Source of the DNA: Ailurus styani
Taxonomy: Eukaryota; Chordata; Mammalia; Carnivora; Ailuridae
Assembly (NCBI GenBank): GCA_002007465.1
Contig: LNAC01000039.1
Location: 3,619,159 to 3,683,158, forward strand
DNA: 64,000 nt
Reading direction: 5' to 3'
Numbering within the stretch: the first letter of the stretch is position 1; each line of letters begins with the position of its first letter. Of this stretch, positions 53,204 to 64,000 are shown piece by piece. Position numbers and translations under genes: made by a program. The notes under the pieces were generated by a model. The model searched no databases. It saw nothing but the letters and a program-made list of their open reading frames with translations, and had not been told where the DNA came from.

Positions 53204-53789
53204 CTCTCAGACAATCTGCATGTCTTTCTCTCCTGAATTGTAAGCTCATGGAGGTTCAGAACCACATGTTCTACTTGCTGCCTGCCTCACACCATCAGGT
53301 CGTGCCTGCTGTGTCCGTGAGCACGCTCATCTCTGTGTGCTCCAGGCTGAGTGCACTGTGTCTCATCAAGAAACGAATCCGCAGCTTCTTTCCATTTTCA
53401 GAATCCTTTTTTCCTAACTACTAAGTGTTAGGTTAGTAGTTAGTAACTACTAAGTTACTACTAACAACTAAGTGGCCTTGGGAAGTAGGGGCAGTCCTGG
53501 AACAGAGACCAGTTTTGCCCCCATCCGAGTGAGAGAGTTCTGAAAGTCAGTTTCATAGGTAAACTCAGGCTCCCCCAGATACCTGCCCTTTCACATAACA
53601 AGCTATCCCAGAGGGATCAGGCCAGACAGCAACTTCTTATCTAAGCACATCTCTCTAGGAAGTCCCATACAGAGAGTGCTAGTTTCCTATGCAATTTCCA
53701 CTCTCTTTCTTAGTAATGGAGTCCCAGTGCCATTCTAGGTGGCATGCATCCAGTGAAAAGACTCTCTTGTAGAAGATGAAAGTAGAAAT
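53204..53789. other. Mostly unique sequence with small repeated motif
   Basis: The part at 53230-53280 ('aattgtaagctcatggaggt') is weakly L2-like. The part at 53415-53465 carries repeated and inverted copies of 'taactactaag'. Nothing else. Confidence 0.4.
53415..53465. repeat. TAACTACTAAG repeats with 10-bp inverted repeat
   Basis: 'taactactaag' occurs at 53415-53425 and 53444-53454. 'ttagtagtta' (53433-53442) and 'taactactaa' (53444-53453) are perfect reverse complements separated by one base. A diverged third unit follows. Confidence 0.93.
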
Positions 53790-54090
53790 TGTTGGATGGG
53801 ACCTCTGGGAAAGCTTTTTGTGCCATTCCATCCTACCTGCTTCCTGTCGTTTGGGATGTGGATGTGATGGCTGGAGCTGCCACAACCACATTGAGGCCAT
53901 GAGGAAAAGACTAGAAGAACCACAAAGACTCAGCCCTGATTTTCCTGATTTCTTGATTGAACCAGTAATTTCCATGTCTGCATTTCTCATGATGGTGGGG
54001 GGGGGGAGAGCCTTTATGTGTTTAAACCACTTTAGGCAGTTTTCTGTGTCTAGCAACCAAAAGCAATTCCTAATTGATACACCAAATTAG
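53790..54090 (+). mobile_element. Old interspersed repeat, family unassigned
   Basis: 'tgtggatgtgatggctggag', 'ccacattgaggccatgagga' and 'caaccaaaagcaattcctaa' followed by 'ttgatacacc' form a motif series known from many mammalian copies with an LTR- or MITE-like 3' end. I cannot name the family. The open frames on both strands here are by-products. Confidence 0.5.
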
Positions 54091-55264
54091 AATGTAGTTC
54101 AGTGATACTCAAAGGCCTTAGCTATAGAGAATTGAGCTCTTATGAAGCCCCAGTTCTCAGCATTTTTCCCTTTGCTGACAAACCCTAGTGTTACTCTTCT
54201 CTGAGTTAAGTGACATCCTTTTTGGTGCTCCCAAATTTAACTTCTCTGGTGAAAGTGAAACACGAAAGCCACTGGGCTCCCTCCCGAGAAGCATTTTTTA
54301 GGAAAGCAAGTCATCATTTCCCTTTGACGTGTAGTCACCTGCAAAAGCATTGCTGATACCATGCCCGTGAGCTCCATGTTGAAGTTCTGCAACATCTGGC
54401 AGCTGAGATGCTACTTGCTTTTTTAAGCACAAGTAAAACCAAGCATTCAAATGTTCCCAATTTAGCCTACTAAGCATAATGTTGGGTGTCTCTACCTTGG
54501 CCCACAGCTGTCCGCAATTCAAAGCTCTCTCTTCGACAGGCATTTTTCGTGTTTTTAGTCTGTGCATTCTCTTCACTCCCAACTGTGGCGAGGTCGCATC
54601 AGAGAACTTTCAGAGAGACGACCGCTGTGGTGTCTTACCAGGAGTAGGTGTTCAAAATCTCTCTTTGGGGATGGGGTGGTGGGAAGGGTCCTCAGAAGAG
54701 GGCAGAAACAGCTGCCTATGAAGCCAGAAGCCCCATTTGCTATTAACGCCCTTTAAAGAGCTTCCTCCACTCTGTAGCTAGGCCCTCCGGTCAGGTAGCC
54801 AATTTAAGTAGTTGTGGGGCCAAGGCAGTGATGGCGGCAGAAAAGGCAGCTCCCACCTTCTTTCTGCTTCCTACCTGGGTGGGCTGAGAAGCCAGGTCAG
54901 TGGGTGGCAGAATTCTGGAGCAGATGAACTCCATCCTCAAAGGCCAGCCATAATTTGTCAATCCTCCCATCCACCAGTGATGCTGCCCAGGGCCTGAGGG
55001 CTCTTAGACCGCCCTTGACCTCCCGACATTGTTTCTCCTGTCAAGCTCCCCGTTGAGTTCTGCCTTCTGCCTCAAATGTGTGGAATCAGATTTTATCCGC
55101 AGTAGAGGGGACCTCAGAGATGGCCTCCGCTCACTTCTTCATTTGACACATGGATACATTGAAGTCCATGGCAGAGAGATGACCTATCTCAGGGCTCATC
55201 ACTGGTGGGTGGCCTAGCTTGAGGTCCTGGCCCCAGGCCAGCAGGTTTGACGAGGGAACAAATG
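54091..55264. other. Unique non-coding sequence
   Basis: About 1.2 kb without a confident repeat. Minus-strand frame 54298-54582 (94 codons) is open but unrecognised. No splice or promoter evidence. Confidence 0.4.
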
Positions 55265-55470
55265 ATAGCTAATTCTTATATAATGTGTACAATGTGTAAG
55301 GTCCATTTTAAGATATGGGTACACACACAGAGGCATATTTAAGCTTTCCCATTTTATACATGAAGGTTATAAGGCACAGAGAGGTTTAGTAACTTGTTCA
55401 GAGTCACGGGTATTAAGTGGGAGAGTGAAGATCTGAACTCAAGCATCCTGGCTCTGTTCTTGGCATTATA
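55265..55470 (-). mobile_element. MIR
   Basis: 'cccattttatacatgaaggt', 'aggcacagagaggtttagta' and 'gaagatctgaactcaagcat' give an antisense MIR. Confidence 0.78.
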
Positions 55471-57219
55471 CTGACATGCTAATGTCCAGACCTTGACTAT
55501 TCACATCAGGTCTGGATGAGGGATCCTTAATAAGTTCCTTGGCCAGAGGATTACTGGCTTAATATCTTACCTCTGGAGGAGCATTTTCCAAAACATGACA
55601 ACAACAGGTATTCAACCAAAACAAAAACAGGAATAAATTCCATGGTTAAGTAAATTTGCAGTATTGTATGAAACCATGTTAAACAGGGTCTTGTTTTTGT
55701 TTCTGTTTTACTACAGAACTTCTCAGAGCCTTAATATACTACTGGACATTGTGAATTCTCTAAGAATGTCTAAAAGCATCTGCTAAACTTTTCGGACCAC
55801 AGAATCTTTTTTGATGTAGTGATGTCATCACATATCACTTGGCCTCTGGAAATCTCAACTGAATGAAAAAGACAAATTGGGTCTTATTATGGAAATAGTT
55901 TTGATCTCAACAATCTCCTAAAATGGTCTAAGCCTGCCCCCACTCAGGGTTCCCTGGAACACACTTTGAGAACTGCTGTCCTAGAAAACCATATTAAAAA
56001 AAATAAGACTTGAAGCACATTATCATGGGGCCAGATATTTTCTTGCCCCTTGCAAAGGACAATAGAGAAAAGCAGATGAAGAATGTGGATCTGTGTTTTG
56101 AGAATCAGTTGCTCATTCTACTAATTCCTTATTTCCTTTTTTCTTTCTTCCCTTCCCTCCTTTCTTCTTGTCATTTAAGAAGTTTTGTTCCACAAAGGAT
56201 TTAAGGTAGCTTACTCTTTGGTAAGTCAACATTCTTGTTGACGTACTTAAGTCAAGTTTTATTATTTTGGTGAGACTCCTGACCTTCTACCCTATCCCTT
56301 AACTTCTCCTTTACCAGCATCCTGTAGGTCAGCCTGGAATTTCTATCATTAGCATTTTGTTTATTTGGGTGAGGCCATGTCTTTCTAGAAAGAGGCCTGA
56401 GCTCAGACACAGCTTCAGTCTGGGGAGAGGTGTGAACACATTGGGCTGATACCTCCTCAGTGTGTGTGAGTCACTCAGGTTACAGAGCCGATCCAGGGAG
56501 GGGATCCTGAGGGATAGGGAGTCAGGTGGGGGGATTACTACAGTGGGTCCCTGCATGGAATCCTGCAGAATGAGTTTCCATGATAAGAAGTAGCTGCTCT
56601 TTCCTTTTCAGGGAGATGTCCAAAGATGCATTTTGTTCATTTAACAATTTTATCCAGGTCCTGCCCTTGATCAGAGGTCATTGTGTGTTTACCCTAGACC
56701 AGAGGTCTTTGAACCTGATCTCAAAGCTCAGGTCAAAGCCAATGTGGCATTTTGGGTATTGCACTCAAATTCGACAACCCAGACCAAGGGGCAGAAATGA
56801 AATGTGCTTCGAGTAGGTGGTCCAGGTTCTCCCCCTTGGGATACTTGCCCACAGCCATGGAGCATCACCCTTTGCTCACAGGCAGGGAAATCCCAGGAGG
56901 AAGCTCCTTTCTCCAGATGGAGAATCAGAGGCTAGAGGGGATCCTGAGTATCCTCTCCCCCGTGAGAATACCACCACTGCCTTCCATCTTCTTGGGTCTT
57001 AGGGCTCTGACAGTTTGTCATTGGCAAGTGAGAGGTCATGCCTGTCAGGCAATGCTAGCTCTGAATCACTAAACTCTTCCATGCTTGTCATTGTTGTGCT
57101 CCCTGTGCTGGATTCAAGCTCCAACTGCGTGCAAGGTGAGTCCTCTGCTGTTTGCCTGGTCTTGTATGGTTGGTGAGGTCAAGGTAAACTCATCCAACTA
57201 AATATTTTATAAAAAACAA
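55471..57219. other. Mostly unique sequence, possible degraded MER-type repeat
   Basis: About 1.75 kb. The part at 55720-55985 ('gaacttctcagagccttaat' to 'cactttgagaactgctgtcc') looks like a decayed DNA-transposon-type repeat, but it is too diverged to name. The rest is unrecognised. Confidence 0.4.
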
Positions 57220-57400
57220 AACAAGTTGATTAGTTTTTCTACATATACTAGTATGCACATTAGTAACATATACTCCTTTTAGAACATTTAGAAATGTTCT
57301 AAAAACATGAGAAAATGGAAAAGTCATCTGTAACCCTATTACCCAGAAATAACCACAGTCTGTTTTAGCTAGAAAACCTCCCTGCCTGTCCTTTCTTTCT
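57220..57400 (-). mobile_element. Old L1 3' region fragment (tentative)
   Basis: 'gtaaccctattacccagaaa' and 'taaccacagtctgttttagc' resemble antisense old L1. It includes a 9-bp inverted repeat 'agaacattt'/'aaatgttct' (57281-57300). Confidence 0.5.
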
Positions 57401-58339
57401 CTAGCTCTGGCTTCATACCCAGCTGCATACCCATGTGAAGGTCCCAGATGGGATCCCTATGTGGCCAGAGTTCGGGCCCCTCCCCCCACCCCACCCCCTG
57501 CATTGATTGGCAGTCCCAGTCTGTGTAGGGAAGAGGCCAGGTATTGTATTTGGATTCTCAGACCCGGAGGGTAAATGGAGTGGACAGCATGGAATCTGGC
57601 CCCCTTTCTGCCTCAGGGGTGTGTTTGGCCCGGGGGAGAGAGGAATGCACACCACAGTTCTGGGTGGAATTTAGTGTGGCTCCCTCCCAGTGAGAACTGG
57701 AACTACAGCTCTGCTCAGACAAGTGAATGGGAGGGAGGATGTTCATTCTCAATAATTCTTGAAGCTACTCTTTCTGGTCTTGGCACACCGTGGTCATGGA
57801 GTGGGGACTCGGGCGGGGATCCCCCCCTCTTGGCCAAGTGCCTGCCATTCCGAGTCACGGTTCCTCCAGCACTCACCACTGATGCTACTTTGGTCTTCCT
57901 TTTAGATTTCTTAGTTCAGAGTCTATATTTAGTCTTTTCTGCACTAGAACACCCATGGTAGTTAAATATGAAATCAAAGACGTCACAAACCAGCAGCCTA
58001 CTACTCCATGGAAAATGTTTGGAGAGACATGAGCATTCACGGGCTGGGATGAATCACCACAGGTTCTCAGCATCCCACCATCACTTTTCATTCTTCAAAT
58101 TAAGCAGGGAAAGAGCCGGGGGAAGCTGGGCTCTTTCAAGGCCAACACCAGCCAGCTAGAGTGAGACTCCTCTCTGTTGGCTCAGCCTCTCCCCGGGCAG
58201 CCCCTGCTGCTTTATGTGTTTGTTTTGCAATTAGTGCTAGAAGGAGACTCATGGGGAAATTTTTGCTTGGGGGCCCAGAATTTATATGTTAGAACTGCTC
58301 CCCCTCCTTAGAGCACCAGCTTTTGTAGGAGGGTTTGAA
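57401..58339. other. Unique non-coding sequence
   Basis: About 940 bp, moderately GC-rich. Frames up to 128 codons (57575-57961) lack any recognised domain. Confidence 0.4.
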
Positions 58340-59187
58340 AGCAATAGCTCTCAGTACTCTTTCCAACAAGACTCTCGATACTAATCCTTAGTGATTTCAA
58401 TATCCACAAACACGGTCCTTCCCATGCCTCCCAGTTCCTCGACTTCCTCTCCTCCAGCAATCTTGTCCTTTATGGTATTGTGGCCACTCACACCCATGGC
58501 CATGCCCTCGACCGTATCATTACCAATAATTGTGCTTCTTCCATAATTTTGATTTCAAGCATCCTGCTCTGCTGTCATAATTCCTCCTTCCCGCTCAGTC
58601 CCCTGCTCTCTTCAACGATTCTTCAACCTCACTGAGCTCCACAGTTGATTTCCCACCTTTTCACTGTTCCTCTCCACCCCATCACTGGCCACAAGTCCTC
58701 ACTGCCCTCCTTACCCACTTGGATTCTGTGGTCCCTCGTGAGCCCCCACTCATCAAAATACAATCAACTCACTTTGACCCCTCACTCCCTTCATTGTACC
58801 TTCCTGGAAAAAACCATGACCTTGGCTGAACCTACACTTTGTCCACTACAAAGTCCAGTGACCTGGACAGCTGGGTACGGCTGCCTGATCTTACTTTAAA
58901 TTCAGCACCACAGCCGCTGGTGGGTCCTTGGTGCTCACCTGCACTCCTCTTCATTTCCCTACACCACTACTCTCCCATTCTACAAGACAGTGATTTCACA
59001 TTTTCTCTTCCCTGCATCTTCCTCCCCGTCATCATTCTCAGTTGATGGCCTTGCCTCCTAATCCACTGAGATAATAGGTCAATGAAGCAAGAAGTTGCAC
59101 GTTTCTAACACTGTACCCACCTACTCACCCTCATCTTTGCCTGTCCACTCTGCCTTCTCTTCTAGGAAAGGGTGAATTCCCAAGCTT
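58340..59187 (+). mobile_element. L2 LINE, ORF2 5' part of a long copy
   Basis: 'gtgatttcaatatccacaaa', 'cttcctctcctccagcaatc', 'cacacccatggccatgccct' and 'cgaccgtatcattaccaata' follow the L2 endonuclease-side ORF2 order. Heavily decayed; no intact reading frame. Start of a nearly collinear 2.9-kb copy. Confidence 0.75.
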
Positions 59188-59390
59188 CTATCAGTGCTAC
59201 TCAAGATGTGGTCCTTAGTCTTGATTGGCAGCATCAGCATAACCTGGGAGATTGTCAACAAGTAAATTCATCAGCCCCACTCCAGACCTGCTGAATCGGA
59301 CTCTCTGGGGTGGAGTCTGGGAATCTGTGTTTCAGTGGCCACTCCAAGTGATGTTTATGCATGATGAAGTTTAAGAAGCATTGAGTTAAG
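59188..59390 (-). mobile_element. MER5A-like DNA transposon inside the L2
   Basis: 'cagtgctactcaagatgtgg' and 'agtttaagaagcattgagtt' are imperfect inverted ends. 'ggcagcatcagcataacctg' and 'ccactccagacctgctgaat' are MER5A landmarks in the orientation opposite to the copy at 26905. Confidence 0.82.
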
Positions 59391-59660
59391 TTCCCTTCTC
59401 TTGCACCTGCTCAAGGATGTCCCTCTGGAGGTTACCACCTTTCTTGTGCACCATCACACTATCCCCCTCTCTCTTGGATCATTTTCTATTATTGTATAAA
59501 CATGCAGGAAACAAAACAAAACCTCCCTTGATCTCAAATCCCACTCCAGACACCACCCCATTTCTCTACTTCTCTTTTTTTCTTGAACTCCCCTCAATCA
59601 GTCTTTTGGTCCTCCTAGACCCCAAAACTGATCGTGCTAAGGATGTTATGGTAGAAATTG
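59391..59660 (+). mobile_element. L2 LINE, continuation
   Basis: 'cttgcacctgctcaaggatg', 'ctctctcttggatcattttc', 'ttgatctcaaatcccactcc' and 'caccccatttctctacttct' resume L2 ORF2 after the MER5A. Confidence 0.75.
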
Positions 59661-60010
59661 GCCAGATGGTCACAGAACTGTTTCCTCTCCCTGGGCACAC
59701 AAATAAATGATGTTTCTCAATTTCTTTGCATCTAAATGAGACCATGTGACTAGTTCTTGCCATTGGAATGTGAGTGAGGGTAATGTGCCAGCTGCAGGCT
59801 GAGGCATTTGAGTATGGGTGTACTTCCATATGACTGTCCCTTCCCTTTCCAAGGTGACTCTGGAGGCCATACATGGAAGATGGAAAGAGTTTGACTACCC
59901 AAATCACCACATGGAAGCTCATCTACTAAACACTTGACTATAACATGAAAGAGAAATAAGTTTTTATTGTGTTAAGTCACTAATTTGGTGGTTATTTGCT
60001 TCAGAAGTAA
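59661..60010 (+). mobile_element. Old interspersed repeat inside the L2, family unassigned
   Basis: 'ccattggaatgtgagtgagg' and 'aagtttttattgtgttaagt' then 'cactaatttggtggttattt' is a known mammalian motif series with a polyadenylation-type end. I cannot assign a family. It separates two L2 pieces; part of the L2 RT region is missing here. Confidence 0.5.
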
Positions 60011-60159
60011 GCCTATCCTAATAAAATTACCAGTGAGCTCCAAATTTTATTTCACATTTTATTTTCACATATGACCAAATAGCAGCATTTAGCAAAGTTA
60101 ATCAGTGGTTCCTTCTTGAGAAGTTTTCTTCACATACTCTTTAGGCCTTTTTTTTTTTT

Positions 60160-61285
60160 TTTAATTTCTTAACTCCCTTTAATAAATCCTTTGCTCATCT
60201 TCCCTTGAATTCAGCCCAGAATTCAGTCCTTAACACCTCTTTTCTATCAGTACTCACTCTTCTGGTAATATTATCCTTGCCCTTGGCTTTATATACCTTC
60301 TCTACAAAGATATTCCCAAGTTTACATCTCTTGCCTGGACCCAACACTTGCTAATCCAATGGCCTGCTAGACCTCTCCACTTGACATCTAACAGACGCCG
60401 CAGACTTAGTGTATCTGAAATCATTCTGACATCTTTCACTCTATTTCACCCATAATCTTCCTCTTTTCAGAGAAATGCTAACTCCAAAACTGCTAACTTC
60501 CAACTGCTTAAGCCAAAAGCCAGGGACTAATCCTTTTCCCACATCCCATTATTATTGATTCCTGTAGGTCTTGCTTTAAAAATATTAAGCTCCTCCCCTT
60601 GCCCTCACAGTGCTCTGTCACGGTGCAAGCTGCCACCATCATCTCTTACATTGTCACGCAGTCCCCTGATATTCTCCCTACTCATATTCTTTCCTGCCTA
60701 CATTCTGTTCTCAGCAGAACAGCCAGGAAGAGCTTTATACACGTAAATCAAATTATCTCACTTTTCTGTTTCAACCTCTCCCCCTCCCCTGACACTCAGT
60801 GTTTTCCCAGATCACTCAGTATTAAAACCGAAGTTCTTAAAATGGCTCTCAGCCCCTGCATGAGCTGGATCCCCATAACCTCTCTGACTTCATCTCCTCT
60901 GACTCCCTCCTTGGCTCACTCTATTCCCGTAACACTATCTTCTTTGCTGTTTCAAGTACACTCTTGCCCAGAAAACACTTGCCCAGATAGTCATTTCTCA
61001 CTATGTCACTTCCTTCAGACCCCCAGTCAAATTTACCTTAATGGTGTCACCTTCCCTGATTGAAACTCATGCTCACCTACACCTACACTCCTTGTGCCTC
61101 TTGGCGCTTACCACTACTGGGCACACCCTATATTCAATTGTTTATTTGTTTATTGTTTTCCCACTCCCACCAGAATGTAAGGGGAGCATGAATTTTTTTA
61201 TTCTGTGTCCTCAGGACAAAGAACAATGTTTGGCATACAACAGATGCTCAGGAAATAATCGTAGAAAGAATAAATGAAAGGATGA
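60160..61285 (+). mobile_element. L2 LINE, 3' ORF2 part and 3' end of the long copy
   Basis: 'gacctctccacttgacatct', 'cacatcccattattattgat'-like sequence, 'cccctgcatgagctggatcc' and 'ggcatacaacagatgctcag' run in the canonical order to the terminal 'gaataaatgaaaggatgaat'. Overlapping frames (e.g. 60599-61063) are L2-derived. Confidence 0.85.
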
Positions 61286-62304
61286 ATAGCTAAATGGTCC
61301 CCTATAGCCTATTGGCCCAGGTGAGGAAGCATGCCTCACCAATTGACTGTTGCATGTGTGCTTCATTACTGGTGAATCTGGAGCTCTTTCTTGCTCTCCC
61401 AGAAAAGAATCTTGTCTTCGAAGCCACTTGTGTATTCAACTTTGAATTGTCCTGGGAGACTGGTCTACCTTCTCCTAGAGTTGGCCTCACAGATATTTGG
61501 TGACATCCTATGTGAATCTCCAGCACAGATTCTTGCTCATGAGACTCCAGGGCTCCATTTTACACTGGGGAGAAGGGGGAGTGGGGTGGGAGGTGCTGAT
61601 CCCCCAACCTATTCTCCTACCGGGAGTACCTTGAGTTCTAAGCAGGAGAACAATGGGCAGCACTGGGTTCTACCTTTGAAAAAGTACAGATAAGAAATCG
61701 TGAAACCTTCAGAAGAGAGGATGGAGATTTGGAGACCAATTCAGTCACAGTCTTAAGGAGGGATGAGCAAGATTGGGCAGGTTTCTAGGAGGTGCTGCTT
61801 CCTGGTCCCCCCACCCTGCCCTTCAACACTCTCTCTGGGAAAGGTTGTTGGAACCAGAAAACACACATGCTTGGTGGATGAAAAGCCTGTTTATTCCTGG
61901 TACACTGGACACTTTGTTCAGGAATAGTTCATCCATTTGAAAATATTGCCCTTGTAATGGTGCCAAGGTCGTTGCCTGCTGGGGTTATCAGCAGAGTACG
62001 TGCCAGCTCTGACTGGGGTATTTTAATAGGTGTATCATTTCCCTGCCAAAGTGACTACGGAACATTGCATAGCTAATTTGTATTCAGTGCTCTCCCTGCA
62101 TGCATTCTTAATATTCAGTTTTTGTTGGGACTTTAAGAGGAAAAAAGAGAAAGAAATGAATAAATAGGTTAGGATACAATGAACTGCTTTAAAAAGGAAT
62201 TTTAAGTGGTACTGAGTCATTTTGGAGTTCTCTGTACCCATTTGATAACAATAAACGTTGCAAAGCATCGGATAGTTTTCAAAAAAAGAATATATTCATT
62301 CTCT
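61286..62304. other. Unique non-coding sequence
   Basis: About 1 kb, repeat-free. A G-quadruplex-type run set lies at 61567-61590. The part at 61860-62150 is balanced in composition and might be conserved; nothing diagnostic. Confidence 0.4.
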
Positions 62305-62440
62305 TCCTTTGATGCTTAATTCAACCCTGTAAGGTAGGACAGAGTGGTTCCCTATTTTAGGTGAGAAAACTGAGATAAGTAGAAATTAAATGCCAGACAA
62401 GGTCAAGGATTTAAATATGGTGGAATGAGCATTAGGGCCC
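62305..62440 (-). mobile_element. MIR (partial)
   Basis: 'caaccctgtaaggtaggaca', 'taggtgagaaaactgagata' and 'ccagacaaggtcaaggattt' match antisense MIR. Confidence 0.68.
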
Positions 62441-63359
62441 AAGTCTCTTAATGTTTAGATCAGATCATGTCCATCCCATTGTGGCCAGCTGGGCAGATAG
62501 AAGGAGGTCCATGGACGGGAAGGATCTGGCTGCGTTTGGTCAGAATCTCTTGACGTCTAGAAGTGAAAGTGAGTGGAAAGCAACTTTGTTATTTACTAAA
62601 GACCTCTGTGTCAGCCAACTTAAGGTAATAAACACAGATTCTTGTTGTGAAATCTGTGTGGAGACCCTGCCTGCTGAGTGGTTGATGAGCACCCACTCAG
62701 GCATAGCAGGGCCTGTGGGAGGTATGCAACCTCCCATGGCGGCCCCCTGGCACTGTGGGAGAATCTCCACCTGGACTTCAGGAGAAAGGAATTCCAGTGC
62801 CATTTCCATAGTGCCTAGGTCAGCTGTGTGACCTTGAGCAAACTCCACATAAGACAAATTTCATCACATCTGCTCACTCCCTTGGTTTATCCAGCCAAAT
62901 TTTATTGTAATGTCACCGATACAGAAATAAAAGGTAGACCCATTGAGTTTATGAATGCCACGCTGCTGGAGAGTGTAGCTGCTAATGACACATGATAGAT
63001 CCTGTTTCTAGAAGATCTTGAACCTGGTGAGAACACCGGGATGAAACCTCTAAGGCAAATGGGCAGAACCATACTCAGGTTTAACAACAGTGGTCCAGTG
63101 GCAGCATTGGTTATTGATCCATAGCTTTCTTACTCTTGGAAAGGATTTGGGAAAGCTAAAGTCACGTGGTTGGACTGGAGAATATTGAGGAGTTTGAGTT
63201 GACTGGAGGCTCAATATGACTGGGGTTGACAGTGCAACCTGAGGCTCCAGGACAGAAGTGTAGGGTCTAGAAGGACTCATCTGGACTTTGCACGCGTAGC
63301 CATGTGAACACTGGTTTCCAAAAGGGTGCTTTTTAAGAGAGTCATTGATGAATTGCAGG
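62441..63359. other. Unique non-coding sequence
   Basis: About 920 bp. The part at 62820-62850 ('cagctgtgtgaccttgagca') is a short MIR-like core. Frames 62451-62831 (+, 126 codons) and 62540-62857 (-) overlap and are unrecognised. Confidence 0.4.
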
Positions 63360-63620
63360 GGAATACTCCTTGGGGGGACTTGATGGTGGTCTTTATATAA
63401 TTAAATGGTCAGGGAGATGAAAAAATGCAGATTTGGAAAGCTGCAGGATCAGAGCTGGGCCAGTGAATGGAAGCTAGAGGGAGACAGAATTTAGCTATAA
63501 AAGTAGGGGTGGGCGACCTGGTGAGGGGGTGAGCTCCTTCCCATCAGATGTGCAACAGCTTGACTTCCTGGCAGGGACTGTGTGTGGCTCCCTGTACCGT
63601 GTGGGATTGGTGCTAAGGGA
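63360..63620 (+). mobile_element. L3/CR1-like LINE 3' fragment
   Basis: 'ggggggacttgatggtggtc', 'gaagctagagggagacagaa' and 'gggtgggcgacctggtgagg' followed by 'gggtgagctccttcccatca' fit the CR1/L3 pattern. Very old, non-coding. Confidence 0.58.
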
Positions 63621-64000
63621 AGTCATTTGATTGACACTAGCCATCGAGGAGAAAATGTGTGTGACACAAAATATAAATGCTGGGCGCAGGCTGCCCCATC
63701 TGAGAGAAGAGCTGTAGAGGCTGTCTGCACCTGCCTTCATCAACACACACTCCATTATTCCCAGGTTGAGAGAGAAGTTTCTGTCTACACTCACTCTTCA
63801 CTGGTCTTAGATTCAGTTGCTATACTCTGCCCATCCCTCTGGACGTGATACTGCTTAGACAAGACTTTCGAGTGTGTTTCATTTCCCTTTCACCACTGAG
63901 GACGTTGGAGTTCCCAAAACTGCAGGGTAGGGAAGAAATTCAGAGGCAGCTCTTTGTAAGAGCTCACCCTCGAGTGTGTGTATCTGTTCTAAGTAAATCA
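63621..64000. other. Unique non-coding sequence at window end
   Basis: No repeat, ORF or signal recognised to the end of the window. Confidence 0.35.

Noticed and set aside
54298..54582. 94-codon minus-strand frame with a protein-like appearance
   Set aside because: No recognisable family, stops on both sides, and length within chance range for this window.
57127..57145. Near-perfect splice donor 'gcaaggtgagtcc'
   Set aside because: A consensus donor of this length is expected about once or twice by chance in 64 kb counting both strands. No acceptor, exon or conserved frame accompanies it.
1..64000. tRNA genes or CRISPR-like regularly spaced repeats
   Set aside because: The many tRNA-Lys-like stretches are heads of Can-SINEs. 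Direct repeats are irregularly spaced interspersed elements or microsatellites, and the sequence is mammalian.

Overview
This is a 64 kb piece of nuclear DNA from a carnivoran mammal, most likely a musteloid (weasel, otter or badger relatives). The main evidence is about 23 tRNA-Lys-derived Can-SINEs with the head 'ggcgcctgggtggctcag'. Several carry the downstream block 'gcctacttgtgatctct', which I associate with mustelid-type copies. There is also a young carnivore-type L1, plus ancient mammalian L2, MIR, MER5/MER20 and MaLR LTR relics. I found no protein-coding gene, conserved exon, rRNA or stand-alone tRNA gene. Every long open frame is either LINE ORF2 debris or an unsupported frame in GC-rich sequence. 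The window is best read as intergenic or deep-intronic DNA.

Layout. 1-5.4 kb: old sense-strand L1s broken by an MLT1-type LTR and Can-SINEs, then an L2. 5.4-6.4 kb: a CCCT microsatellite, an antisense SINE and an assembly gap (220 N) that looks like a false break. 6.4-19.8 kb: no Can-SINE; mostly unique sequence with MIR/L2 relics, a degraded L1 3' end and a largely repeat-free block (about 16.0-19.8 kb) that is the best place to look for conserved non-coding elements. 19.8-31.2 kb: SINE-dense, with an MSTA-like LTR, L1M ORF2, MER20, MER5A and several MIRs, some stacked in nests. 31.2-36.9 kb: unique DNA with one L2/SINE nest.

36.9-38.5 kb: a young, 5'-truncated antisense L1 flanked by a perfect 15-bp target-site duplication and holding the second gap (202 N). 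38.5-40.5 kb: repeat-free AT-rich DNA running into a 440-bp CpG-island-like segment (40061-40500). 40.6-45.6 kb: two SINEs, then unique DNA. 45.6-48.4 kb: an antisense L1 inserted into the 3' end of an older sense L1, itself hit by a SINE. 48.4-53.2 kb: unique DNA, MIRs, and a MaLR LTR split by two SINEs. 53.2-64 kb: SINE-free, with a long (about 2.9 kb) L2 copy at 58.3-61.3 kb and an L3/CR1-like relic near the end.

No novel gene system was found. The most useful leads are the orphan CpG-rich segment, the repeat-free blocks beside it and at 16-20 kb, a few perfect small palindromes or hairpins, and the two assembly gaps. All repeat family names come from recall of consensus sequences, not from a database search, so subfamily labels are approximate.
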